From assembly GCA_003956705.1 (NCBI GenBank), contig QZCP01000841.1, forward strand, positions 88,291 to 152,290: a DNA stretch of 64,000 nt, in the 5' to 3' direction. Below the pieces are notes generated by a model. It ran no database searches, was not told where the DNA came from, and saw only the letters and a list, made by a program, of their open reading frames with translations. The position numbers were made by a program, and so were the translations under genes. Source of the DNA: Brevipalpus yothersi. Taxonomy: Eukaryota > Arthropoda > Arachnida > Trombidiformes > Tenuipalpidae. Positions 45,140 through 55,700 of the stretch are shown in pieces; within the stretch, counting starts at the first letter, position 1, and each line of letters starts with the position of its first letter.

Positions 45140-45903
45140 ATTGAACAGATGATCACTAGATATCGGAGTGTAGTAAGTAACAGTCAGATAAACGCAAAGG
45201 TGTGAAGAAACTCATAATTTTCCAATAACCAGTCAAAAAAGTCTGGATAGAAGTTGAGCCTCAAAAAGGCACTGAATCACCAATGAAATCAGAAGAAAAT
45301 CAACAGAAGAGAACACACGAAAACACCATTTTCAATATCAAACCCATCACTGGGTAAATTTAGTCACTGTCACACTGGTATGATTGAATTAATCAATCAA
45401 CATTAATATCTCAGATCATCAACAAATCTTGGCATGTTTACCACATGAATGATGATGAGCGGCTAAAAATTTTTCGAATCAAAACAACATCTCATCAGCG
45501 ACCTCTTCTAAGGCGCCAGTAATTGAGTTCGATGTTCTGACAGAATCGATTGTAAGGTCAAAGAAATTTATTTTTCAATTTATGTAATTTCTTACATTAT
45601 CACACGAATAAATGTTTTCAGAAGGAATAGTGATTAAAAGTTATCCTTAACGAGCATCAAACTTTCAACATGACTTGTAAAAGGGGAGAGAAAGAGAAAG
45701 AGAGAGAGAGGAAAAAAAGTTCACTTTTACGTATACTTTTCGTCAAAAAGCGAACAAAGGCTTCAATAACTTTAGTAACAAACTAAATATGTAACAATAT
45801 TTCTGTGTGTAGGTGTGTGTATGTGTGCAAAAAGTAATCACCTCTTGTAATAAGGTATACGATTTGATTCTACGAAATATTAGCGAAGATAAAAGTTGTG
45901 CCC
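45140..45903. other. Intergenic region between SIRT7 and GPATCH1
   Basis: AT-rich 764 bases containing SIRT7's likely minus-strand poly(A) signal at 45567-45572 and presumably the GPATCH1 promoter. A short GA run is near 45690 and a TG run near 45806-45827. No gene is seen. Confidence 0.7.
45567..45572 (-). terminator. Possible poly(A) signal of SIRT7
   Basis: TTTATT on the plus strand, about 330 bases beyond the SIRT7 stop codon. Confidence 0.4.
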
Positions 45904-47587
45904 TCATTTACGCTTAGGTCTCAAACCACGTCCGAACCAGCCAGGTTGGAAGGATTCAGTTGACTGAGTTTCAGTTTCAGTTTCAGTTTTGATCACAGAT
46001 GACGAATTGGCTTCATAAGTTTTGAGATGAAGTCGATTACACGTATCCTCTTCGCCATCATGGAGAGGAGTGTGAAGTCTAAGTAAAGGATCTGACTCCT
46101 TTTTGTACTTTGGTACAGGAAAGGCAAGATAATCCATCACAATTTTCATGACGTCGTCACATTTACCATTAATTTTGAGAGTTGCTTGTGAATCTTTTGG
46201 AGTCCATTGAAGATTGACTATGTAAAGATCAGGCTTCTTTCCTGATTTTCGAGGCCACAAGCATCGATAGCTTCTCAATATCTTCAGACTCGAGCCAAGA
46301 CAGAGAATAATTTTACAAGCTTCCACCGCTCGAGAAGCATTTTCCCAGTTGTAAGGTTTTTCTGATCGTGCCTTTTCTCCAAAATGTACTATTGTGTCCG
46401 TTAATCTAGTCACAAAAAATATCAAATAAAGTTTCTTCAATTCCAAAAAACAATGACTATATGGTAGGCTTAAATTATGGCATTGTTAAGATTGAACAGC
46501 TTAGGAAGCTATACAAATCTTGCAATAGCTTTATATGTTGGTAAGAATTCAGCTATATTTCCTCAGTGATTAACGCACTTCTTGTCAAGGTTTATGTTCA
46601 TCTTGAAATATTTCTAACACTATGTTTGATAATTTTCATTTCAAAAGCTTTGAAAACTTACTCGGCTTTTTCTGGAGGGCATCTGTGACACTTTCGGCCA
46701 GTTCGATGTCGGTGGAACGATGTTTTCTCAGTTACATCGAAATCTCGCCAATATAGCTTTTTACAATTTAGGCAAACCTCAGCGTACATGTTGCCATGGA
46801 TTTCAGATAAAATTTCTAGAGGTAAACCACTCCTCAAGTGTAGACCATCACAATTTTGTGACACAACATATTTGAGAATACCCCTCCTGTGCAGCTCAAC
46901 CAATGCCATATGGGTGTAAGTTGGTTCTATGAGTGTTAAATAGGAAATTGAATGCAATTGAAATGGTATCAACACAAACATAAACCAGAGAAACTCTTGG
47001 TGATAAACACATAAGTATCTCGAGCGTCTATAAAAAAATTGCATGACAAATCGAGCGAATCTTACCAGCACATACAAGGTCTTTCATGTTAGCTGAAACA
47101 ATTCGCTTGTAACGACTAAGTTGAGTCCATACACCATTGGGACCACGATAATCGGGAATCTTTGCAGAGGTGCTGATGCCAGCCCCACTGTAAATGATTA
47201 AATTGTGACAAGATTTGATAATTTGAGCTAAAGCTAGACATTTTTCTCTTAATATTTCTGGTGGATCTTCTCTTTCTTCATTGCGTTCTCGAAGCACCAA
47301 TGCCTTCTTGAGTTTACTTTCAACCATAGGAATGAGGCCTGATGATTCTTCCAGAATTTGTCGTTCTTCATCATTGCGATCATCGGCATTTTTTTCCAAA
47401 ATTTCACGCAATTTTCTCAATCTACAACAGAAACATATCAATTACTATGATGATCAATCAAGTAACACTCTGATATCAGCAAATGATTGTATATTCACCT
47501 TGAAGATTGTTCTCTCTGATTTAGGCAATCTTTATTGTCAGATCGATTCCGACGTTTTCTGGTAATAATTGTATCACCAGAATCCAT
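45904..47587 (-). CDS. SIRT7: Sirtuin 7 (class IV NAD-dependent deacylase), 4 exons
   Basis: Nucleolar NAD+-dependent protein deacylase acting on histone H3K18 and rDNA-associated targets. Exons on the minus strand are 47499-47587, 47066-47421, 46662-46926 and 45904-46405, phase-consistent, giving 403 residues (human 400). The NAD-binding motif is GAGISTSAKIPDYRGPNGVW. The catalytic region has VSQNCDGLHLRSGLP and SEIHGNM (catalytic His). Zinc-binding cysteine pairs are CLNC and CHRC. TIVHFGE, LCLGSSLKI and LYIVNLQWTPKDSQATLKI follow, and GKCDDVM precedes the tail. The C-terminus retains the SIRT7-specific GWFGRG and a basic end (RPKRK). The Lys/Glu-rich N-terminal helix is typical of SIRT7. 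Next to the small intron at 46927-47065, the open frame runs on but the spliced reading restores CAEPTYTHMALVEL. Confidence 0.95.
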
Positions 47588-48264
47588 CTTTCCATTTCGT
47601 GATATACACCGTTATACTGAAACCGTACCTATTCTGAAAGAGACAGAGAGACACACAAGTCAATCACTAACTAAATCTTCACTTGATCACTCCCACTGAT
47701 TTTCAGCACTAATTATTTTAACATACAAGGCACAAATGATTCATCCATATAATAAAAAAAACTTGAGCTTCTCAATTACATATACATAAGAGTGTGTATT
47801 TACAATTACACCTCAGATGTACCTCGAGATTCATCCAGTAGACATACTCTTGAGGGTACCTTTGCAGCCACGCTCCGTGCGGCGACTTTCAAATTGACAA
47901 TCGTTTTAATTAGGTTTGGCTGTTATTCAGTGATATGAGATGGAGAGTATTTCATTTTGAGAAATATTCCGACAAACTGAATCAGATAGATGGATGGGAA
48001 ACATAGGAGTCCAGAAAATAGAGAGAGATGTGATGCATGGTACATATACAGTACACTCATGGCTTACAATTTACTCTTCACACCATGGTCACAACAGTTG
48101 TTGACTGTGATGTGGAGAGCAATTTTTATTATTATTAGTATCTTCTGTACACGAGAGTACATCTATTTCAGATTGCTTTGTACTAATAAAATCTACTCAA
48201 CAAAGAATTCATCTCGTATATAGCTTAATTAAGCAAGCATTAAGCCGAAAGATGATGTAAGATA
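47588..48264. other. Intergenic region between COX8-like gene and SIRT7
   Basis: About 680 bases containing the SIRT7 promoter region and the 3' end of the COX8-like gene. A minus-strand AATAAA (plus 48125-48130) lies about 135 bases past the COX8-like stop. No further gene is seen. Confidence 0.65.
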
Positions 48265-48546
48265 TTATGAAGCACGACACCATCTATTCTGGTATTTGAG
48301 CCAATCTTGGTATGTTTGACCACGATAGAGACGCATATGGTAGCTGACCCAAGCTGGAATGCTGATTAAGCCTCCCAGAACCATGAAGTACCATATTAAA
48401 TGTTCAAAGGGATGAATTTTCACTCTCGGTGGAGTAACCATTCTCATCTCATTGTTGGATGCAATTTGCCGTAGATTTAGATGGCCTCTTTTTTGCAAAT
48501 AAATTGCGGCTTGTGGTACCACTCGGGTCAAAGCTCGCCTTATCAT
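48265..48546 (-). CDS. COX8: Probable cytochrome c oxidase subunit 8 (COX8)
   Basis: Small 93-residue protein in one exon, read from the ATG at 48546. The first 35 or so residues are basic and lack acids (MIRRALTRVVPQAAIYLQKR), like a mitochondrial presequence. Then comes TPPRVKIHP, a single hydrophobic membrane segment (LIWYFMVLGGLISIPAWVSY) and HMRLYRG. The arrangement PPRxKIH, one membrane span ending in PAW, then H and YR/YK matches the nuclear-encoded COX8 subunit of complex IV in the inner mitochondrial membrane. The tail after YRG (about 16 residues) is longer than in vertebrate COX8. The assignment rests on a short motif and topology, so another single-span respiratory subunit is possible. 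Confidence 0.6.
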   Translation of the reverse strand: MIRRALTRVVPQAAIYLQKRGHLNLRQIASNNEMRMVTPPRVKIHPFEHLIWYFMVLGGLISIPAWVSYHMRLYRGQTYQDWLKYQNRWCRAS

Positions 48547-49033
48547 ATTGGATAGATAAGCAAACCTCCTTGAATATGCATGGAATAGAAAAAGAGATGG
48601 AAGACGAATTACAAAATTAATTTATATTCTCAGGACTAATTAATCCGATAAACATGTGTGCTCAGTGTGCTCAAAGAGAATGCAGCAATACACTCTTAAC
48701 ACATTGTTGCTGTTGTGCATATCAACAACACTAAACACTAAACAAAAAGGGAAATCCTACACAAACAAATTAGAGGTATTTAATGCCTCAAATCTTAACA
48801 AACTACTTCAACTTACCTTCGAAATTAGAACCAATTTATCAAACCAAATTAACAACAATCAAATGCACTTGAGACTGATACACAGATACAGCGATTTGCA
48901 GAACCAAAACACAACAGCTTCACGAGAGCTTAACGCACATGCTTATGGAAGCTGTACTGATTTGATGTCATGTTTTTTTGGATGAGAAAAATTGTTGATT
49001 AGTTTTTTTAAATTGTGTCCACCTTGCCTGATA
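48547..49033. other. Head-to-head promoter region (COX8-like / EXOSC3)
   Basis: Intergenic 487 bases between divergent start codons. It has no repeats of note and no gene. Confidence 0.7.
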
Positions 49034-49999
49034 ATGTCCGAGCCGTTGATAGTGTTTCCTGGTTTTTCTATAGGTAATCATATTGAAAACAATCCATCTG
49101 CTAAAGATAAGAAAGTTATTCTGGGTCCTGGGATAAGACGAGATGTGGATGATGTGCGTGCAATTAAGTGTGGTATTTTGAGAAGTAAACTGATTAACAA
49201 TGATACACAAATGTTGTATTGGATTGATTCTCATCAGAAAAGGGTAAGTTGAAGTTGCTTTGAACTGATTGATCAGCTAGTGATGATCGGAGATTGATTT
49301 AGGAAATTCTTCATGATTTTTTGTTTTCTCATTCAGTATGTAGCGGTAAGAGGAGAAAGAGTAATTGGAATTGTGGTTGGAAAAGGAAGTCTTACCGTCA
49401 ATGTGGACATTGGAACCAATGAAACAGCATCATTATCATTATTAGCTTTTGAAAGTGCCACTAAAAGAAACAGACCAAATGTCCAGGTATGTCTAAATCC
49501 TGCCTCAAATTGTCACTACCGATGACTGATCATTTTTCACTTCTTCTCACTCAGCTTGGAGACATAATTTTTGCTCGAATCTTATCAGCTTCTAAAGACG
49601 TCAGAACAGAATTAACATGTGTTACCAGTCGACTTAAGAAAGATGGTCTTGGTGTTCTGCCTCAGAATGGTTTTATGATCAATGTACCGCTAAGAGTTTG
49701 CAGAAGGTTAGTATTCCAACTTGTCTTGAGAATCCAGAGCATAGATCAGTAATTGACTAAATCATTTACATCTTTTCAGGCTACTCTCCACTGACAACAA
49801 AATTATCGAAACTCTTGGTTCTAAATTCAAATTTGAAATAACAATAGGTCTCAATGGCAGATTATGGGTCAGGTCTTCATCTACATCAAAAACCATCTAT
49901 ATAATCAACGTTTTAATGTCAATAGAGGATAAGAATATTGAACAAATTGAGAAACTTTGTCAAGAGATAAGTCAAAAATTTGAATTAACCACGCGTTGA
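49034..49999 (+). CDS. EXOSC3: Exosome complex component RRP40 (EXOSC3), 4 exons
   Basis: S1/KH cap subunit of the RNA exosome, which threads RNA for 3'-5' decay and 5.8S rRNA processing. Exons are 49034-49243, 49337-49486, 49555-49706 and 49780-49999, phase-consistent, giving 243 residues (human 275). The N-terminal domain has ILGPGIRRD and IKCGILRSK. The S1 domain has YVAVRGERVIGIVVGK and ASLSLLAFESATKRNRPNVQ, the latter nearly identical to the family hallmark GATKRNRPNVQ. The KH-type region carries ITIGLNGRLWV, the GxNG variant typical of RRP40. The ATG at 49034 is the first in frame. AATAAA at 50001-50006 directly follows the stop. Confidence 0.95.
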
Positions 50000-50000
50000 T

Positions 50001-50006
50001 AATAAA
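50001..50006 (+). terminator. Poly(A) signal of EXOSC3
   Basis: AATAAA begins two bases after the EXOSC3 stop codon. Cleavage would then fall inside the opposing small gene's 3' end. Confidence 0.5.
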
Positions 50007-50026
50007 ATAATCAACCAGACTTGGAG

Positions 50027-50336
50027 CTAGTTTTTCCTCCGAGATTGATGTCTTTTCAACATCATCAAACTTTTATAAACATCTCGCAACCGTTCTTGAG
50101 TGTCTGGATCACTAGCAGCACGACGATTGAAGCATTCAAAGTCAACATAGGTAGGTACCACTCTGTGAGTTGAGGGTGGGATGGAACATAAATTTCCAAA
50201 TCCATGGGGTCTCTTCTTATGGCTTATAATGAAGCAATCTAAAAGTCTTGAAAGTACAAATCAGTAAAATTAGTGAAATTGGGGAAGAAAGAATTCCAGA
50301 GCTATAGTTTTGAACAAAAACTTACTTGGAAACCAT
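50027..50336 (-). CDS. Uncharacterised 68-residue protein, 2 exons with an 11-base first coding exon
   Basis: Read on the minus strand: exon 50326-50336 (ATG plus 8 bases), GTAAGT donor, then exon 50027-50222. The protein runs MVSNHKKRPHGFGNLCS, then IPPSTHRVVPTYVDFECFN, then RRAASDPDTQERLRDVYKSL and a basic end (MLKRHQSRRKN). The composition (His/Lys/Arg-rich, with a tidy ordered middle) looks like a real small protein, and codon usage resembles the neighbours. The second exon is the secure part. The acceptor ATTATAAG is weak, and another acceptor (CTTTTAG at about 50240) would give a different N-terminus. I do not recognise a family. The stop codon is only 27 bases from that of EXOSC3, tail to tail. 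Confidence 0.45.
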
Positions 50337-51214
50337 TTTTTAAAGAAAGTTGAGGACAAATTTCGATCCAAACAAGAAAGAGACAATTTAAATGAATGAA
50401 TTTAATGAGAGATGACATATGACAATCATCTCGAAGACTTGTGACCTTAAATATCCAGAGAGTCTCGCAAAATTTGACCCTCTCTCGTCCTCATTGGTGT
50501 AATTTTGGAGCGATAAGAAGACATTTGACCAGTCGCGGTCATCGAGAACAAGTTTGTGAGAGTTGTAACTTCCCCTCTAAAGTGACCTCGGTCATGTAAG
50601 ATAAGCATTGCGTCTCTGGAAAATGTCCATCCAGCACTTCAGTCTCCCCTCAGTGACCGTTTTAGAATAAGATTTTCTAGAATTTATTGACTATCCAGCG
50701 ATCAAAATTCCCTGTACATTAACATTTTCCGGAAATTAACCAGAATTCCGGTCGAAGTACTGTAGGCCACCAGCCTGTGAGAGAGTTTCACCTCATAGGA
50801 AGCTGAGCGCTCAATTTGTTGGTCATTAGCTTACGGAAAAGTCACCAAACCAAACTAGATTTCCAGAGATTGAGAAACTTTCATGATTCACACAGTCGAT
50901 CGACCTTATCCAGTTTATCAGATTCTCTGAAAGTTCATAGACTCATCCACCAGAAAGAGACTGGAAGAGAGAAGGAAAAGGATAGAAAATCACCAGAACG
51001 AGGTTGATAAGACATCTTCAGCGCACGTGCCATTAAAGGAATCAAAATAAACAGTTGATCAAATTGTATATCGGTGAGGTTGCTAATCTTAGGTCACAGA
51101 TTTTTTTCTGTGGCCAATTCAATTTATTGGGTTATTTACACTGGTGAAGTAATTGCTTATAATTGTGATCAGTGAACTGATTGGTGTGGCCAAGACCTTC
51201 TCGCTGGAAAAATC
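50337..51214. other. Intergenic region upstream of RBMX2
   Basis: About 880 bases between the head-to-head small gene and RBMX2. It should include both promoters. No other gene is seen. Confidence 0.65.
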
Positions 51215-51777
51215 ATGAATCCCTTGACGTGAGTTGTTAATGCCAAATTTGTCATCATTTTTAATTGTTTCCTTTTAAACCGTTTTTCGAGTAACTGTTT
51301 ATTACTGTTTCGTTATTAAAATTCTTTTTCCCACCAATTTTCTTCAGGAATATGAAGAATGTCGCCAAATTGAGTGAACAAGAATTGGAAATGGGCTGGG
51401 AAGGTAAAGCTTCGTGGCATTACCAGTACAGAGATTCGGCATGGATATTTGTTGGTGGCTTGAACACTGATCTAACTGAAGGTGATATAATATGCGTTTT
51501 CTCACAATATGGTGAAGTAGCTGACATTAATTTGGTTCGTGATAAAGCTACCGGTAAATCGAAAGGATTTTGTTTCCTCTGTTATGAAGACCAACGTAGC
51601 ACTATATTGGCGGTTGATAACTTGAATGGCATCAAGATAGCTCAAAGAACAATTCGAGTCGATCATGTTAAAGATTACAAGACACCAGAGCAATTGGAGA
51701 GAGAGCGATTAGAAGAGCGAGAAAAGGCCAAGGAGAAACGAGAAAGAGAAAAGTATTCAAAAAGACATGACAATTGA
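51215..51777 (+). CDS. RBMX2: RBMX2 (Ist3-type RRM protein, RES-complex homologue), 2 exons
   Basis: Small spliceosomal RRM protein equivalent to yeast Ist3/Snu17 of the pre-mRNA retention and splicing complex. Exons are 51215-51228 (only 14 coding bases) and 51348-51777, phase-consistent, giving 147 residues. The start MNPLT is the family's invariant N-terminus, produced only by splicing the tiny first exon. The RRM spans residues about 30-115: RNP2 is IFVGGL, RNP1 is KSKGFCFLCY, and the strongly conserved LTEGDIICVFSQYGEV, YEDQRSTILAVDNLNGIKI and TIRVDHVKDYK follow. After the RRM there is only a short charged helix (LERERLEEREKAKEKREREK). The long Lys/Arg/Ser-rich tail of vertebrate RBMX2 is missing. 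Confidence 0.95.
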
Positions 51778-52151
51778 TTCCTCGATATTTCGAGCAGGGA
51801 GCATCTCTTCCGGCGTTATCGTATAATAATTTCCCATAAAATGTAAAAAATTCACTCTCATCTTCCTGGAAATCGAATTCCTACTCGAAAATTTTTAATA
51901 GTATTGCAATGATTCATCGATTGTATTACAATTTGTGTAATTATCGTATGAACAAAAAAATATTTTTGTTAAATTGTCATTATTTTTTTCTCACTATTCA
52001 TTCTTGTGAATCATTTTATTATATTTTAGTCAATTCTCTTTGTGAATGATGGAGATCTCTCTTTCCTCATCTCTCCCTCCTCCGCCTCCTTCTTCCATCT
52101 CCCCTTCATGAGGCATGCATCTTGTTCTTTCTTTATCTCTCCCGAATTCCA

Positions 52152-52235
<84 letters not shown>

Positions 52236-52743
52236 GCTTCTCTTTACCTCTCTTTCACGTTCAGCCAAACTTGCTTGATTTTATTCTTAGCTCCACCCCT
52301 CTGGCTCATGATTCTTTCAAGAACTTACTCCAAGTTTTTGCTCCTTGACTAAAAAGTTGAGGACCAGAAAGTTTTCTCTGCGGAATCAAACCATTTCGGA
52401 TCAAGAATCTTGAAAACGACCTGTCCTTATATTATACAGTCAAGTATGAGATTTTTATGTAACCTGAATCCTGAATCGTTAGTTGTCTGATAATATCTTG
52501 TCATTGCTCTGGTGCCAGAGACTCTTCAGTTATTTTCTCTCTCTCTCTTTCTCTTCTCTCTGTGTGAATTATATGTGTGAGTGCCTTACATCCAGTCTCA
52601 ATATTTTCAACTCCCCAACAAGTTCGTCGGCATCTCACTCAATTTAATTCCTACTTTTTGGTCCCTTTTATTCACTCTTAAACACCAGTGTCTACTCATT
52701 CACCGGTTATCATTCTTGCTAAGAACTTTGTGTCCTTTTCATC
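51778..52743. other. Intergenic region between RBMX2 and TTC39
   Basis: About 970 bases holding the RBMX2 3' end, a CT/CTTT microsatellite and the TTC39 promoter region. No gene is supported; open frames here are serine/leucine runs from the repeat. Confidence 0.7.
52158..52235. repeat. (CT)n-(CTTT)n compound microsatellite
   Basis: About 50 bases of CT are followed by seven CTTT units, similar in structure to the array at 15601-15673. Confidence 0.96.
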
Positions 52744-55700
52744 ATGCCAGTAGATATTGTGAGTAGTAATTCAGAGCAAAGTCTCTCCAGCAAATCCAAT
52801 GGATCAACAGATTCCAACGCAAGGTATGCTTACCAACATTATTCTCTCCTAATTTTCCTTTGTTCTGTGGATTCTCTTTGTCTTCTATCTTCTCTGAGTG
52901 AAAAAGTTCTTTCATACCCTTTCTCAATTCATTTTATCCACTTCCTGTATCAGAACACGATTCTCTGTATTCCCCACCATTATCCAAAGTCATCATTCAT
53001 ATTCAATTTCAGACAACCAGATGCAAAAAAATTCTTCTGTTAAACTCTTCCTGCCAAACTAGTCTCAAACCATACAATTGCCTCTCCTCAGTTTCCATTC
53101 CAGGAGACTGTTGAACTAGTCCCATTAGGTTATATTATAGAATTGCCTGTGAGAGAACTTGTATCCTTCTCAATTGAAGTGATCAAATCAAATTCAGGTT
53201 GTTCAGTCTCTAGGTCTCGGCAGGTATCGATCAATTCGATGTTGGTTGAAAATTCTTGCGTGATAACACCCCTCAGCATTGTGTGAACAACTAATAATCT
53301 TGAACTTATGAATTTTCATGGCTATTCTATGCTCTTTTCATTTTTATCTGAATCCAAATCACAACACTTGATAACCGGAAACAAAAATTTTTCTCCCCCT
53401 CCAAGTGACATTAGCTTGGACGATGCACTACAAGAAGGCCGAGAGCTGATGAAAATGTTCATCAACAATAAGATGGAAGAAGTGTTACCAATTTTACAGG
53501 AAAAATCAACATCCAACATGATCTATGCTCTCGGAGTGGCAGCTGTTCGATTTTTCGAAGCAATTCTTACACTAGATAAAGATTATCTTCACTCAACAAT
53601 CGAAGCATTCAAGTATTCAGCCGCATTTGCGGACAGTTTGCGACACAAGAGTTACACTTCGTTCATATTTACTCCCAATTATGATGCATATTCTGATGAA
53701 GAATGTCATGCAGAATTATGTTACGCCAAAAGTCTCTTACTGTGGGGTCTGGTGACTGCTCTGGAAGATCAGAGTATTTATGGGTTCATCAATGGAGCTC
53801 TCAAAATACGGGCTTCCCATCAGGCATACAAAGAGTGTCTCAATATTTTGAAAATCAAAAATAGCTGGGAATCGGAAATATCTCGAATGCATTTCGAGTC
53901 AGGAACTCGATTGGGTATTGGAGCATTTGATTTGGTGATTTCATTTTTTCCCACCAAAATGGCCAAACTTTTGGAATTCGTTGGATTCAATAGTGATCGA
54001 GATGTGGCTCTCAGTGAGCTTAATCAATCGGTAGCTCTAGTCGATGGTCTACTGTATGATGTGACATCCATACTTTTGTCCGGCTATTATGGTTTTCTTG
54101 AATATTTCTATGGACTAGGTGAAGGTGATGTGGACTTTTTTGATCGATCATCAAAAATATGGCTTGTTCGAACGCCTGACAGTGCCATAGTGAAATTGGG
54201 CTTAGGCTTACGTGAACAAATAATCGGTAATCCCGATAAAGCAATCGATTTCTATCTTCAATGCATCAATGGACAAACATTTTGGAAACAGCTAAATTTT
54301 GCATGCTATTGGGAAATGGTGTGGTCCTATGCGTAAGTAGCCCGGAAAAAATAATTCATTATTATTCCCTTTAATTGTTTTTCTATTATTTGCGCATACA
54401 AATTTCACTTTCACTCTCTCTCTATCTCTCATAAGTATTGTACCTTGTACAAGCGATATTGATTTCGGGTAGTCTGAATTAGTCACTCTTTCAGATTGGG
54501 CAAAAGTCAAGAGCATTTTCAAAAATGTTAACCACGAAGCAAACTTTAAATTGATACATGTTTTCTCTCTCAATTTCTCATAAAATGAGGTAGGAAAGGA
54601 AATTAAGATGGAGATATTTTTTGCCTCTCACTATATCTCTCATTTATACACATACACATACACTCTATTGTCACCTTTATGCTTATCGATACCGTTATTC
54701 TATTGGACTCTTTTTCGTAATCATTGAAGGGATAAGAACGGAAAGCCTTCCTCTTTCTCTCCCTCTCTCTCTATCTCTCTCTCTTTCCGAAATGATATTC
54801 TGATTGGTATAGCCATTTAGAAAATACCTGTCGATGAGTGATACGCTTTCTCACCTTTTCGGCTTACTTGTACAATATTGAAGCAGACAATCATAATCAT
54901 CGCTTTCACTTGATCGTTAGGTGCGATAGTTAATTTTTTAGCCAATTTTAGTCTCATTTTTTCTTTCTCTCTCTCATACATTTTTAATCACTTATTTGGA
55001 TGCGATTTTTTCAACTATTTGATCAAACAAGTGACTCAAATAGTGATTCCGGAGTATTCGCATATTTTGAGATACACTCACACACGTATTAGTTATCCGA
55101 TATGTATCATTTTTATTGTATCCGCTCTCCTTTTTTTCCTCTTCTTCTTCTCTTCTCTTTTCTCTCTCTCTCCTCATAAGGAACATTAGCAAAATGATGA
55201 TGATTATTATCAACTTATACATACAGTAAAAAAGGTGTCCAATCATTTTTGCATGGTTATCCTTCTGGGAGAAAGAGAAAGAGAGAGAGAAACTTTATCT
55301 TACATCATCCATATTATGAATTGAAGAAAAAAGTTCTTTTTCCTACTCTTTTCGAATTTTTTTAAGCAAATACATGCAGACCGTAACTAACATCACTTGT
55401 ATCATCGACACAAAAGCACTGTTTATCGGAGATGATACATACATTCTTTTTTATTTTCAATCTCTTGATCTTCACTTACTTCTCTACAAGCTATCATCTG
55501 ATCATCATGACATGTTCGAACTGTTGGCTAATTTTTTTTCCTATTGCTGCTACATAAGAGAATTGCGTTGTTTCAAGGTGATGAGTAAAACCTTTCGAAG
55601 GAGAAAATAATCAAAGATCAAGGAGAATAGAAATATATCGACAATGGGAAAGTGATCAGTATGGGTTTTTCTTGATGCAATTATCACATCATGGACAAAA

